Below, piece by piece: positions 35,545-44,357 of a stretch of 64,000 nt of DNA. The notes beneath the pieces are model-generated. The model did no database searches and had not been told where the DNA came from. It saw only the letters and a program-made list of their open reading frames with translations. Each line of letters begins with the position of its first letter. Position 1 is the first letter of the stretch. Location: contig NZ_CP163424.1 in NCBI RefSeq assembly GCF_041429795.1, forward strand, positions 2,234,001-2,298,000, given 5' to 3'. Origin of the DNA: Algimonas porphyrae (lineage in GTDB: Bacteria > Pseudomonadota > Alphaproteobacteria > Caulobacterales > Maricaulaceae). Both the position numbers and the translations under genes were made by a program.

Positions 35545-35949
35545 ATGATGCGAAATCTGCTGGCAATTGTCGCCGGAGCCATAGTGCTGACAGGGTGCAT
35601 GACGGTCGCGAAAACAACGGGATCGGTCGCCGCCCTGCCCTTCAAGGCCGCCTACCATACGACCAAGGGCGTCGGAAAAGTGGCTGTCGGCACGACGAAA
35701 TTCGCTGGAAAGTCCGCCTATGCGACTGGCAAGGGCGTCTATTATGTCGGCGCAGTCCCGGTCAAAATTACCGATGCCGCGCTCGATACGACGGTCAAAG
35801 TGCTGACGATCACCACGAAAGCTGTCGATCTCAGCGGCAAGGTCGTCAAAGTATCGCGCCAGATTCAGGCCGCAGAACTGGATAAGGAACTGTCGAAGCT
35901 GCGCCATGCGCGGAACATCATTTCGGTCACAGTCGACGCGTTCAGCTAG
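35545..35949 (+). CDS. Small lipoprotein with glycine-rich repeats
   Basis: 134 aa, CAGGGGAAG site before ATGATG. Signal MRNLLAIVAGAIVLTGC with the lipobox Cys at 18. The mature part carries short repeats of the form K-G-V-x-K-V-A or K-G-V-Y-Y-V-G (TTKGVGKVAVGTTKFAGKS, ATGKGVYYVG), giving a pattern of amphipathic beta/helical turns, and a helical C-terminus. I do not recognise a family; similar small NF038104-like lipoproteins occur in this class. It follows the MoxR module by 57 nt and may be co-transcribed. Confidence 0.8.
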   Translation: MMRNLLAIVAGAIVLTGCMTVAKTTGSVAALPFKAAYHTTKGVGKVAVGTTKFAGKSAYATGKGVYYVGAVPVKITDAALDTTVKVLTITTKAVDLSGKVVKVSRQIQAAELDKELSKLRHARNIISVTVDAFS

Positions 35950-35968
35950 GTCCTGTCCAAACTGTGAT

Positions 35969-36009
35969 TTGAAGGATCGCCTCTATTTTGATATAGTCTA
36001 ACAAAATAG
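35969..36009 (+). promoter_or_regulatory. Sigma-70-like promoter with a palindromic operator straddling the -10
   Basis: -35 TTGAAG (35969-35974), 17-bp spacer, -10 TATAGT (35992-35997). A perfect inverted repeat CTATTTTG (35983-35990) and CAAAATAG (36002-36009) encloses the -10 with an 11-bp centre. AGGAG of the next gene abuts the right arm. A repressor bound there would block polymerase; the same arms could also form an RNA hairpin only if transcription started upstream. Confidence 0.7.
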
Positions 36010-36020
36010 GAGCTTTCACT

Positions 36021-36638
36021 ATGCGTCGCACTACCCTCATTCTCGCCACGACGGCTCTCATGCTCGCCCCGCTCAGCGCATTAGCGAAGACGCGCGGGTT
36101 CGACAGCACTATCACGGCCCCGGTCACGACAGCCGTCAAGATTGAAGTCGTCCTGTCCGATGACCTCGCTCACCGTGCCGACAATCTCCCTGATGACATC
36201 CGTAGGCGTGGGGCCGGTGCCTCCAGCCTGCGCTCCGGCTTTGCGAGCAACGGCTTTTACGGCGACAAGGCGTTGCAGCGGCTGCTGGAAGAGGTTGAAG
36301 AAGAGTTGACGGACGATCTGACCAAGCGCGGCGTCGCCTTGTCCGATGATGCGCCAGTAATCCTTCGTGTCGTTCTGGAAGACGTCAAGAATAACCGCCC
36401 GACCTTCGAACAGATGTCGCGCGAGCCTTCGCTCAGCTTTGACAGTTTCGGTGTCGGCGGTGCTGAGCTGAGTGCAGCTCTGATCGATGATACCGGGTCC
36501 GAGCTTGGAACGATGACTTATCGCTGGTTCGAATCGAGCCTGCAGAACGCGCCTTTCATTCGAGGCACGGCGACGTGGACCGACGCCAAGCGCGCCATTT
36601 CGCGCTTCTCACGTCATACGGCCAAAGAACTGTCCTGA
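36021..36638 (+). CDS. Exported protein of unknown function
   Basis: 205 aa. Clear signal peptide (MRRTTLILATTALMLAPLSA, cleavage ALA-KT). The mature domain has SDDAPVILRVVLEDVKNNRP, GGAELSAALIDDTGSELGTM and YRWFESSLQ, an alternating alpha/beta layout like DUF3313/DUF4410-type periplasmic proteins; I make no firm family call. ATG preceded by TAGGAG. Its promoter carries a palindrome (see 35969-36009), so it is likely regulated separately from the upstream lipoprotein. Converges on queE. Confidence 0.8.
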   Translation: MRRTTLILATTALMLAPLSALAKTRGFDSTITAPVTTAVKIEVVLSDDLAHRADNLPDDIRRRGAGASSLRSGFASNGFYGDKALQRLLEEVEEELTDDLTKRGVALSDDAPVILRVVLEDVKNNRPTFEQMSREPSLSFDSFGVGGAELSAALIDDTGSELGTMTYRWFESSLQNAPFIRGTATWTDAKRAISRFSRHTAKELS

Positions 36639-36680
36639 TAGACGATCGAGAGCCGGCCTCAGACCGCCCCCATATCAGCC

Positions 36681-37310
36681 TCAGGGCACACCGATATATT
36701 TGTGAGACTGCACGCTCAGCCGCCATTGCGGGTGAGCCAAGCAATAGTTGAATGCTGCGTCTGTATGATCCTGACGAAGGGGGTCGTCGAGCGGTTGCAG
36801 GAAGAAATGCTCGAAATCCAGTCCAGCAAACTGCTCGGGCCGGTTTTCGGCCTGCGGATAGACCAGCTTCAGCTCCTGCCCTGAAATCTGTTTCAGCGAC
36901 GCATCCGCTTTCGGACTGACACAGATCCAGTCGATCCCATCCGGCGCGACAATTGTGCCATTCGTCTCGACTGCAATCTTGAAACCGTTTCGTTTCAACG
37001 CTTTAATCAGGGTTTCATCAAGCTGCAGAAGCGGCTCGCCACCCGTGCAGACGACCCAGCGCGATTGATGCCCGTCAGGCCAGACGGCCAGGACCGCATC
37101 GGCCAGGCCATCCGCATCGAACCGCCCACCACCGGGACCATCCGTTCCGACAAAGTCCGTATCACAGAACGAACAGACGGCGCTCGCCCGGTCTTCTTCC
37201 CGCCCGCTCCAGAGATTGCAGCCTGCAAAACGCAGAAAGACGGCGACGCGGCCTGCCTGGCCGCCCTCACCCTGAACGGTGAGATAGAGTTCCTTGACGG
37301 CGTAGCTCAT
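36681..37310 (-). CDS. queE: 7-carboxy-7-deazaguanine synthase QueE
   Basis: Radical-SAM enzyme forming 7-carboxy-7-deazaguanine from 6-carboxytetrahydropterin in the queuosine pathway. 209 aa. The cluster cysteines are C-x14-C-x2-C ([11 protein letters not shown]... then [10 protein letters not shown]), the form of the Burkholderia-type QueE rather than the classic C-x3-C-x2-[29 protein letters not shown] and [20 protein letters not shown] are conserved. The ATG overlaps the queC stop by 4 nt; the longer upstream frame lies inside queC and is a shadow. Confidence 0.94.
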   Translation of the reverse strand: MSYAVKELYLTVQGEGGQAGRVAVFLRFAGCNLWSGREEDRASAVCSFCDTDFVGTDGPGGGRFDADGLADAVLAVWPDGHQSRWVVCTGGEPLLQLDETLIKALKRNGFKIAVETNGTIVAPDGIDWICVSPKADASLKQISGQELKLVYPQAENRPEQFAGLDFEHFFLQPLDDPLRQDHTDAAFNYCLAHPQWRLSVQSHKYIGVP

Positions 37311-38011
37311 GATGCGGCGTATTCCGCCCAGCCCTTGGCGCGCAGTTCGCAAGCCGGACACACGCCGCAGCCATAGCCCCAGGACTTTTCCTCGCCGCGT
37401 TCTCCGACATAGCAGGTATGACTGCCCGTCCGGACCAGTTCGACAAAGCTTCTGCCGCCCAACTCTTCGGCCAGCGTCCAGGCCTGCGCCTTGGAGCGCG
37501 TCATCAGGGGCGAATGCAAGGTAAAGGGCTTGTCCAGCCCCAACGAGATCGCGTCCATCTGCGCGTCCAGCGTGGCCTTGCGACAATCCGGATAACCCGA
37601 AAAATCAGCCTCGCACATGCCGGCCACCAGATCGGAAAAGCCGCGACGCCAGCCAATGGCGGCGGCGTAGGTCAGGAAGACAAGATTGCGTCCCGGTACG
37701 AATGTGTTGGGCAGACCGGACGCCAGCGTGTCGATCGCACGGTCTCGCGTCAGGGCCGTCTCGCTGATCGCCCCGAAGCCGGCCAGATCGACGACATGAT
37801 CCTCGCCGAGCCTGTCGCCCCAGTGCGGAAACTGCGTTTGCAGGGATTGCAGGAAAGCCGTCCGGACTTCCATCTCGACGCCGTGACGCTGGCCATAGGA
37901 AAAGCCGATCGTTTCGACATGATCGAACCGTTCCAGCGCCCAGGCCAGCACGGTCGCGCTATCCTGACCGCCCGAAAACAGCACGCCGGCCATATGAGGG
38001 GTCGTTACCAT
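37307..38011 (-). CDS. queC: 7-cyano-7-deazaguanine synthase QueC
   Basis: ATP-dependent conversion of 7-carboxy- to 7-cyano-7-deazaguanine (preQ0). PP-loop [46 protein letters not shown] and the zinc site with TCYVGER plus [14 protein letters not shown]. 234 aa from the ATG at 38011; a GTG at 38020 with AGG upstream would add three residues. Co-translated with queE. Confidence 0.95.
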   Translation of the reverse strand: MVTTPHMAGVLFSGGQDSATVLAWALERFDHVETIGFSYGQRHGVEMEVRTAFLQSLQTQFPHWGDRLGEDHVVDLAGFGAISETALTRDRAIDTLASGLPNTFVPGRNLVFLTYAAAIGWRRGFSDLVAGMCEADFSGYPDCRKATLDAQMDAISLGLDKPFTLHSPLMTRSKAQAWTLAEELGGRSFVELVRTGSHTCYVGERGEEKSWGYGCGVCPACELRAKGWAEYAAS

Positions 38012-38081
38012 GAGCGGCACTTAAGCCTGCCGACGCCCGGTCTCAACCCTTCTGGCCCGCAACATGCATGTGTGACGGGCA

Positions 38082-38501
38082 ATGCGTCTGTTCAAAACAC
38101 TCAAGAGCAGAAAAGCGCGCTGGATCATCGGTCTGTGGATCGGGATGGAAGTGCTGAGCCTTCCAGCGGCCGCATTCGTCGCAACCAACATGAGCCTTCC
38201 CGGCTTCAGCCAACCCGCCGTCACGTGGGTCGAAACAGGCGTTCCGGGCGAAACTATGCTCGCAATCCGGAGCGACAGCCCGGTCATGATCAGTGTGACC
38301 GATGCGGTGGGACAGGTTCAGGTCATCACGTCGCAGGCTGTCACTTGCCTGGCCCCTGGCACCACACACCCGCGCATCGTTCACCAGACACGGGGACCTC
38401 AGATCGTCTCGCTCCGGTTCGATCCCAACTATCGTCCGGATATCCGCGTCGAGCGGTCCGTACAGGTCCCCCTCGCCCAACCCTGCGCCGCGTCAGCCTA
38501 G
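38082..38501 (+). CDS. Small membrane-anchored or exported protein, unknown
   Basis: 139 aa. A basic start (MRLFKTLKSRKARW) leads into a hydrophobic segment (IIGLWIGMEVLSLPAAAFVA, about 15-34) that is either a signal peptide or an anchor. The remaining 100 residues look like one beta-sandwich, with two cysteines (VTCLAPGTT and AQPCAAS) that could form a disulphide. No family recognised. Divergent from queC; its end lies 17 nt from the convergent recQ stop. Confidence 0.7.
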   Translation: MRLFKTLKSRKARWIIGLWIGMEVLSLPAAAFVATNMSLPGFSQPAVTWVETGVPGETMLAIRSDSPVMISVTDAVGQVQVITSQAVTCLAPGTTHPRIVHQTRGPQIVSLRFDPNYRPDIRVERSVQVPLAQPCAASA

Positions 38502-38517
38502 TTGATCGCCACAAGGC

Positions 38518-40311
38518 CTAATTGATCGCTGCCAGAAAAGCTGCGCCGAAGCGTTCGAATTTGGTTTCGCCGACGCCTGAGACGGATAGCATCTGATCGC
38601 GGTCCAGCGGGCGTTTCTGCGCCATATCGATCAAGGTCGCGTCCGAGAAGATGATATAGGCGGGCTTGCCCATGTCGCGCGCCATATCGCGCCGAAGACC
38701 CTTGAGCTTGGCCAGCAATTCCTGATCCGCATCATCCAGCAGCTCCGGCGCGGCCTTGCGCTTGCGTTTTGTCGTCTTCGCGGCCTTGGGCTCCGTTATC
38801 AGAAAGGCCCCGTCGCCATTCATCAAGCTCAGGCTTTGCGGCGTCAATGTCAGCCGCCCATAGCGCTGCATATCGACATTCAGGTAGCCCGTTGCGATCG
38901 CCTGCCGGACCAGCGACTTGAAAAATCCATCACCCCAGCGCTCGCCCGTTCCGTGGCTGGGCAGGCGATCATGCCCGAACTGGCGAATCTTGTCCGTGTC
39001 GGCCCCGCGAACGACGGCAATGACATGGTTGGCCCCGAAGCGCTCGCCCGTCTGTTCGACGGCATGCATCAGTGCGATCGCCGCATCTGTGGCGTCGATC
39101 CGCTCAGGCGGATTGTCGCAAATGTCGCACGCCCCGCAGGGCGACGTCATTTCACCGAAGTAGGCCATCAGGACCTGACGCCGGCAGGTCGAGGCCTCGC
39201 AATAGCCCAACAGCGCGTCGAGCCGCTTATGCTCACGCAGCTGATGCTCCCGGTCCGTATCTTCCTGCGTGATGAATTGTCGCCGCATCCGGATGTCGTC
39301 GAGCCCGTAAAGCAGGACTGTGTCGGCCGGCTGCCCATCCCGCCCGGCGCGTCCGATCTCCTGATAATAGGCCTCCGGCGAACTTGGCAGATTGACGTGA
39401 TAGACAAAGCGAATATCCGGCTTGTCGATCCCCATCCCGAAGGCGATTGTCGCGACCATCACGACGCCGTCTTCGGCGATGAAGCGTTCCTGATTATCGA
39501 ACCGCGCCTCCGCGCTCATCCCGGCATGATAGGGCAAAGCCGTGAAGCCTTCGCGGCTAAGCAGCGCCGCATACTCTTCCGCACTCTTGCGCGACAGCGC
39601 ATAGACAATACCGCTTTCTCCGGCTCTATCTTTCATGAATTCAAGTAGTTGGGAACTTCTGTTTACCTTCGGGATTACGGTCAGGGACAGGTTGGGACGA
39701 TCAAAGCCCTGCACAATCACCGACCCTTTCGCGTTGAACAGTTGCTGCGCGATATCGGCGCGCGTCCCGGCATCAGCGGTGGCCGTGAAGGCCGCGATAC
39801 GCGAGTCCGGGAAAAGCGATTTCAGGCGCGACAGATCCGCATATTCCGGACGGAACGCAGGCCCCCATTTCGACACGCAATGCGCTTCATCGACCACGAA
39901 TAGCGGCGGTCGAAGCTTGGCCATCGCCGCCAACATCCGTTCGGTCATCAGCCTTTCCGGCGACAGGTACAGCAGGTGGGACTCCCCGCTTGCAACGCGC
40001 CTCCATTCCTCGATGTTACGCGACCGGTCCTGGCCTGAGTGAATGCAGGATACGGCCACACCATTGGCGCGCAAGGCAGCGACCTGATTGTCCATCAGCG
40101 CGACGAGCGGGCTGATAACGATGGTGGGACCGTCCAGCAGCAGCGCCGGTACCTGATAGCAAAGCGACTTCCCCGCGCCCGTCGGCATGACTGCCAGTAC
40201 GTTGCTGCCCGCCAGAATGTCGTCGATCACATCCGCTTGCCCCAGGCGAAAGTCGGCATGACCGAAGACGGTCTTCAGAGCGTCATATTTGTCGGTGAAG
40301 CGCTGCGGCAT
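38518..40311 (-). CDS. recQ: ATP-dependent DNA helicase RecQ
   Basis: 597 aa from the ATG at 40311, which has AGGA 7 nt ahead. Superfamily 2 helicase: FRLGQADVIDDILAGSNVLA, Walker A MPTGAGKSLCYQVPALLL, DEAH box VVDEAHCVSKWG, FTATADAGTRADIA and GRAGRDG. The RQC zinc site (GYCEASTCRRQVLMAYFGE with CGACDICDNPP) and the HRDC domain near the C-terminus (LSVSGVGETKFERFGAAFL) are intact. Works in recombination and fork repair. Divergent from the ABC exporter with 91 nt between. Confidence 0.95.
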   Translation of the reverse strand: MPQRFTDKYDALKTVFGHADFRLGQADVIDDILAGSNVLAVMPTGAGKSLCYQVPALLLDGPTIVISPLVALMDNQVAALRANGVAVSCIHSGQDRSRNIEEWRRVASGESHLLYLSPERLMTERMLAAMAKLRPPLFVVDEAHCVSKWGPAFRPEYADLSRLKSLFPDSRIAAFTATADAGTRADIAQQLFNAKGSVIVQGFDRPNLSLTVIPKVNRSSQLLEFMKDRAGESGIVYALSRKSAEEYAALLSREGFTALPYHAGMSAEARFDNQERFIAEDGVVMVATIAFGMGIDKPDIRFVYHVNLPSSPEAYYQEIGRAGRDGQPADTVLLYGLDDIRMRRQFITQEDTDREHQLREHKRLDALLGYCEASTCRRQVLMAYFGEMTSPCGACDICDNPPERIDATDAAIALMHAVEQTGERFGANHVIAVVRGADTDKIRQFGHDRLPSHGTGERWGDGFFKSLVRQAIATGYLNVDMQRYGRLTLTPQSLSLMNGDGAFLITEPKAAKTTKRKRKAAPELLDDADQELLAKLKGLRRDMARDMGKPAYIIFSDATLIDMAQKRPLDRDQMLSVSGVGETKFERFGAAFLAAIN

Positions 40312-40402
40312 GCGAACGTCCTGTGATGGTTCGATGTTTCCGACAAGAGGCGCATGCACAGCTTTCCACATGGGTTCGCCTGTGTCATAGCCGCGCCCGC
40401 TC

Positions 40403-42259
40403 ATGGCTCGTTCTCCCGACTCCAAGGATTTTGCCCGTTCGACTGGCGCCGCTTTCGCCGCACAGATCGATCAGGAAAAGACCAAGCGCGAACGCTCGCG
40501 GTCGCTGCGCCCACTCGTAGCGCTCTGGCCCTTCGTGAAGCGCTACCCCGGAAGGCTGATCGGCTTTCTGATTACGCTGATCCTGTCATCAATCGGAACA
40601 CTGTCGCTGGGCGGCATTCTGAAGCTGATTGTTGATTGCGGCTTTGGCGGTGATGAAACGCCAGCCTATTGCGCCGCCATGCCATTGGCCGAGAGCGGAT
40701 CGCTCGATGGTTATTTCCTGATTGTCATCGCTTTTGCGTTTTTGTTCGCGACCTTCGGTGCGCTGCGTTTCTATTTCATCACGACTTTGGGGCAGCGCGT
40801 GGTAGCGGATCTGCGCCGGGCCGTGTTCGACCGGCTAACTGTACTCAGCCCCGTCTATTTCGAACGCGTGCGCACGGGCGAAGTCCTGTCCCGCCTGACG
40901 ACCGATACGACGCTGGTCGAAACGGTGGTGACCGGGTCGATTTCCTTCGCTCTGCGATCGATTGCGACCATTGTCGGCTCGATCCTGCTGATGTTCATCG
41001 TCAGCTGGCAGCTGGCCCTGCTCGTCATGGCCGTCGGCGGCGTGATCGTCGGCATCGTCATCGGCGTCACCCCGATCATTCGCCGCCTGTCGCGCGACGG
41101 TCAGGACCGCCTGGCTGAAGCCTCGGGCCGTGCGAGCGAAGCCATCTCCTCGATCCAGACGGTCCAAGCTTATACGCGGGAAGCACTGGAACGTGACCAG
41201 TTCGGCGGCGCGATCGAGCGGACCTATGCCGTTCAGGCTCGCCGTATCCGCGTGCAGAGCTGGCTGACGGCGGTGTTGTTCGCCATCGGCATGGCCGGGA
41301 TCGCCGGAATCCTCTGGTACGGTGCGCGGCAGGTCATGGCTGGGACGATGAGCGGCGGTGATATCGGCGCCTTCACGGTCTATGCGATCATGAGTGTGTC
41401 GAGCTTATCGAGCCTGACCGAGACCTGGACCAATCTGTTGCGCGCCGCCGGCGCCTCGGAACGGCTGGTCGATATCCTCGATGAAAACCCGACCATTATT
41501 GGCGAAGACCTGCCCGGAAATGACGTAAGCCTGTCCTTCGAAGCCGTTGATTTTGCTTATCCAACGCGGCTCGACGCGCCGGCATTGCATGATATCGATT
41601 TCGCCGTCGCGCCGGGTGAAACGATCGCACTGGTCGGACCGAGCGGGGCGGGCAAGACGACGATCTTCCAGCTGATCCTGCGCTTTTACGATGTCAGTCG
41701 CGGTGCGATCCGGCTGGGTGGCGCCGATATCAAGCGCCTGAAACCCGAGCGATTGCGTGACCGGATTGCCGTTGTGCAGCAGGGTGCGCCGCTCTTCTCC
41801 GGCTCGGCCTATGACAATATCGCCTATGGCCGCGGCGGGGCCAGCCGTGACGATGTCATGGCGGCAGCCAAGGCCGCCTTCGCCCATGACTTCATCATGG
41901 CCCTGCCCGACCGCTATGACACGGATATCGGTGAGCGCGGGGCGACCTTATCCGGCGGTCAGCGCCAGCGCATCGCCATTGCCCGTGCCATCCTGCGCGA
42001 CGCCCCGATCCTGCTGCTCGACGAAGCGACGTCGGCGCTGGATTCCGAATCCGAGCGTGCCGTGCAGCAGGCTTTCGAAACGCTGCGGCAAGGCCGCACC
42101 ACCCTCGTCATCGCGCACCGCCTCGCAACCGTGCTGAAAGCCGATCGCATCATCGTGCTGGATCAGGGTCGGATCGTGGAGACCGGCACGCATGACGAAC
42201 TGGTGAGCCAGGGCGGCCTTTATGCGCGGCTGGCGGAACTGCAATTCACGAGTGGGTAA
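40403..42259 (+). CDS. ABC transporter, fused permease-ATPase (MsbA-like exporter)
   Basis: 618 aa, half-transporter. Six helices at about 50-330 with the exporter core (VVADLRRAVFDRLTVLSPVY, TGEVLSRLTTDTTLVETVV). Nucleotide-binding domain with Walker A LVGPSGAGKTTIFQL, Q-loop VVQQGAPLFSGS, signature TLSGGQRQRIAIARAIL, Walker B ILLLDEATSALDSES and H-loop IAHRLATV. Resembles the MsbA-related subgroup of alphaproteobacteria. Exports a lipid or hydrophobic compound; cargo unknown. The N-terminal extension of about 40 residues is charged. ATG preceded by GCCGCGCCCGCTC, no obvious Shine-Dalgarno. Confidence 0.93.
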   Translation: MARSPDSKDFARSTGAAFAAQIDQEKTKRERSRSLRPLVALWPFVKRYPGRLIGFLITLILSSIGTLSLGGILKLIVDCGFGGDETPAYCAAMPLAESGSLDGYFLIVIAFAFLFATFGALRFYFITTLGQRVVADLRRAVFDRLTVLSPVYFERVRTGEVLSRLTTDTTLVETVVTGSISFALRSIATIVGSILLMFIVSWQLALLVMAVGGVIVGIVIGVTPIIRRLSRDGQDRLAEASGRASEAISSIQTVQAYTREALERDQFGGAIERTYAVQARRIRVQSWLTAVLFAIGMAGIAGILWYGARQVMAGTMSGGDIGAFTVYAIMSVSSLSSLTETWTNLLRAAGASERLVDILDENPTIIGEDLPGNDVSLSFEAVDFAYPTRLDAPALHDIDFAVAPGETIALVGPSGAGKTTIFQLILRFYDVSRGAIRLGGADIKRLKPERLRDRIAVVQQGAPLFSGSAYDNIAYGRGGASRDDVMAAAKAAFAHDFIMALPDRYDTDIGERGATLSGGQRQRIAIARAILRDAPILLLDEATSALDSESERAVQQAFETLRQGRTTLVIAHRLATVLKADRIIVLDQGRIVETGTHDELVSQGGLYARLAELQFTSG

Positions 42260-42938
42260 GCCCCACACTCCACACAATCGATCCCGCCTTCCTAGCCTGT
42301 GCTAAATCCCTAGCCTCACGTCTCACGAATGAAGGGGACGCATCATTCCCTGATCCGGGTCGTGAGGACGGCATGGGTGTGCTGGGTGGATTGAAGTGAC
42401 GCATGATCAACTGCTGGGGCGAAAGTCCTTGCAAGAGGCCGGTCCTCTGATGGCATAATCTGTGATGTGCAGACTGTGACCATTCGGACCGTGCGCGACC
42501 GGCTGGACCGGTCGAACGGGGATTGACGGGCAAGCGCCAGCAAGGCCGGGGTCCGCGGACAGGGTTCACTCGAGTCTAGTGCGAACTGTCACCTTGGAAG
42601 AGGCCGTCCACAAGACCTGTCCGGCAGGGCCGGCCCGTCAGGCCGCCGCCGTGCCACCATCTTTCATCGGGTGGGCTATTCCTTGGAGGCGGAACGGTAC
42701 TTCTTATTGCTTCCGGTTACGGCAGTAAGCTCCCGCCTCATGTTCCATCGACAGTGTAGGTTCAGTCGAAGCCTGAGCTGAACCCTCTCTCCGGTAACAC
42801 ATGTGCGTATGAGCGAAGAACGATGACCACCTCCCCCGACAGTCATTGACCGTATGAGAGAAGAGAACGCCCAGAGCTGTAAGAACAAACAAAGAACTTT
42901 TATTGCGTCCCACCGATAAATCGGGCATGACATGTCCC
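42260..42938. other. Long intergenic region with clustered hairpins, no supported gene
   Basis: 679 bp between the ABC exporter and radA. Both strands have short open frames, none with a credible start, Shine-Dalgarno or family resemblance. A segment of about 42420-42620 is GC-rich and packed with inverted repeats: AGAGG-CCGGT-CCTCT, CGACCGG-CTGGA-CCGGTCG, GTCCGCGGAC, and GTTCACT...AGTGCGAAC. I could not match it to RNase P RNA, tmRNA, 4.5S or 6S RNA by their conserved cores. The last 100 bp upstream of radA are A/T-richer and probably carry its promoter. Candidate structured RNA or decayed element. Confidence 0.5.
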
Positions 42939-44345
42939 ATGCCGAAACCCTCATCCATCTTCGTCTGCCAGTCTTGCGGCACGGTTCACGGCAAGTGGGC
43001 TGGTCGCTGCGATGCCTGCGGAGAATGGAATACGCTGGTCGAAGAAGCCAAGTCGCAGAATGCTGCCCCCGCCCACAAAAGGCGCAAGGGACGCGGAATC
43101 GAATTTGTCGATCTGGGCGGCGATGTGCGTGACGTGCCGCGCCTGATTACGGGCATTGGCGAACTGGACCGCGTCACGGGTGGCGGGCTGGTGCCAGGGT
43201 CGGCCCTACTCGTCGGCGGAGACCCGGGAATCGGCAAGTCGACCCTGCTGCTGCAGACGGTTGGGGCACTCGCCAAACAGGGCCGCAGGGTCGCCTATAT
43301 TTCCGGCGAAGAATCAGTCGGTCAGGTTCAGCGCCGTGCCAAGCGCCTGGGTGTGGCCGAACAAGCCGTTCATCTGGCAAGCGAAACCTCGCTTGGGCCG
43401 ATCATAGATGGTCTGATGACCAACAAGCCGGACGTGGTGATTATCGATTCCATTCAGACACTCTGGACGGATCAGCTCGGGGCTGCCCCGGGCACGGTCG
43501 CGCAGGTGCGGGCCTGTGCGCAGGAACTGGTGCGCTTTGCCAAGAAGTCCGGCGCGACCGTGATTCTGGTCGGTCACGTCACGAAGGACGGCCAGATTGC
43601 TGGGCCGCGCGTCGTCGAACATATGGTTGATGCCGTGCTCTATTTCGAAGGCGAGCGCGCCCATCAGTTCCGGATTTTGCGCGCGCATAAGAACCGTTTT
43701 GGACCCACGGACGAAATCGGCGTGTTCGAGATGTGCGATTCGGGTCTGGCCGAAGTGCTCAACCCCTCGGCCCTATTCCTGGATGGGCGCGGCGATGCCT
43801 CCGAAGGGTCCGCCGTTTTCGCCGGACTGGAAGGCTCCCGCCCCGTGCTCACGGAAATTCAGGCGCTGGTCGCGCCCGCCGCCTTTGGCACGCCGCGTCG
43901 TGCCGTGGTCGGCTGGGATAGCGGACGACTGGCCATGGTGCTAGCCGTTTTGGAAGCGCGCTGCGGCATCAGTTTTGCCGGCAAGGATGTCTATCTCAAT
44001 GTGGCGGGGGGCTTTCGTATCAATGAACCTGCAGCCGACTTGGCCGTCGCGGCGGCCATTGCCAGTTCCGCCTTCGACGTGTCGCTACCGTCCGATTTGG
44101 TCGTCTTTGGCGAAATCAGCCTGTCGGGCGATGTCCGTCCCGTCAGCCGCGCCGATGCGCGGTTAAAGGAAGCCGCGAAGCTGGGCTTCACGCGCGCGAT
44201 CGCGGCGGCCTCGCCCAAACGCGACGACCGCAATGACAATACCGCCCTGCCCTTGATCGCAATCGCCTCTTTGCGCGATCTGGTCCGGCGTGTAGAAGCC
44301 GCAGCAGAAAGAGGCCCGGACACGCCTGAGAGCTGGGCCGCCTAA
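42939..44345 (+). CDS. radA: DNA repair protein RadA
   Basis: 468 aa. Four-cysteine zinc finger FVCQSCGTVHGKWAGRCDAC, RecA-like ATPase with Walker A VGGDPGIGKSTLLLQ, ISGEESVGQVQRRAKRLG, the RadA-specific KNRFGPTDEIGVFEM, and a C-terminal Lon-protease-like domain (NVAGGFRINEPAADLAVAAA, GEISLSGDVRPVSRADARL). Branch-migration helicase in recombination. ATG at 42939 (MPKPSSIF) gives the usual N-terminus; ATG at 42927 is the alternative. First gene of radA-cvpA-purF-SDR. Confidence 0.95.
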   Translation: MPKPSSIFVCQSCGTVHGKWAGRCDACGEWNTLVEEAKSQNAAPAHKRRKGRGIEFVDLGGDVRDVPRLITGIGELDRVTGGGLVPGSALLVGGDPGIGKSTLLLQTVGALAKQGRRVAYISGEESVGQVQRRAKRLGVAEQAVHLASETSLGPIIDGLMTNKPDVVIIDSIQTLWTDQLGAAPGTVAQVRACAQELVRFAKKSGATVILVGHVTKDGQIAGPRVVEHMVDAVLYFEGERAHQFRILRAHKNRFGPTDEIGVFEMCDSGLAEVLNPSALFLDGRGDASEGSAVFAGLEGSRPVLTEIQALVAPAAFGTPRRAVVGWDSGRLAMVLAVLEARCGISFAGKDVYLNVAGGFRINEPAADLAVAAAIASSAFDVSLPSDLVVFGEISLSGDVRPVSRADARLKEAAKLGFTRAIAAASPKRDDRNDNTALPLIAIASLRDLVRRVEAAAERGPDTPESWAA

Positions 44346-44357
44346 TGCAGGACGCCC

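Noticed and set aside
42420-42620. RNase P RNA, tmRNA or 6S RNA in the hairpin-rich gap
   Set aside because: GGGGCGAAAGTCC recalls the P4 region of RNase P only superficially; the matching 3' core, a tmRNA tag ORF and a T-arm are not found.
42676-42982. Two leftward frames (92 aa each) in the gap before radA
   Set aside because: They overlap each other in different frames, lack ribosome sites, resemble no family and run against the radA promoter region.
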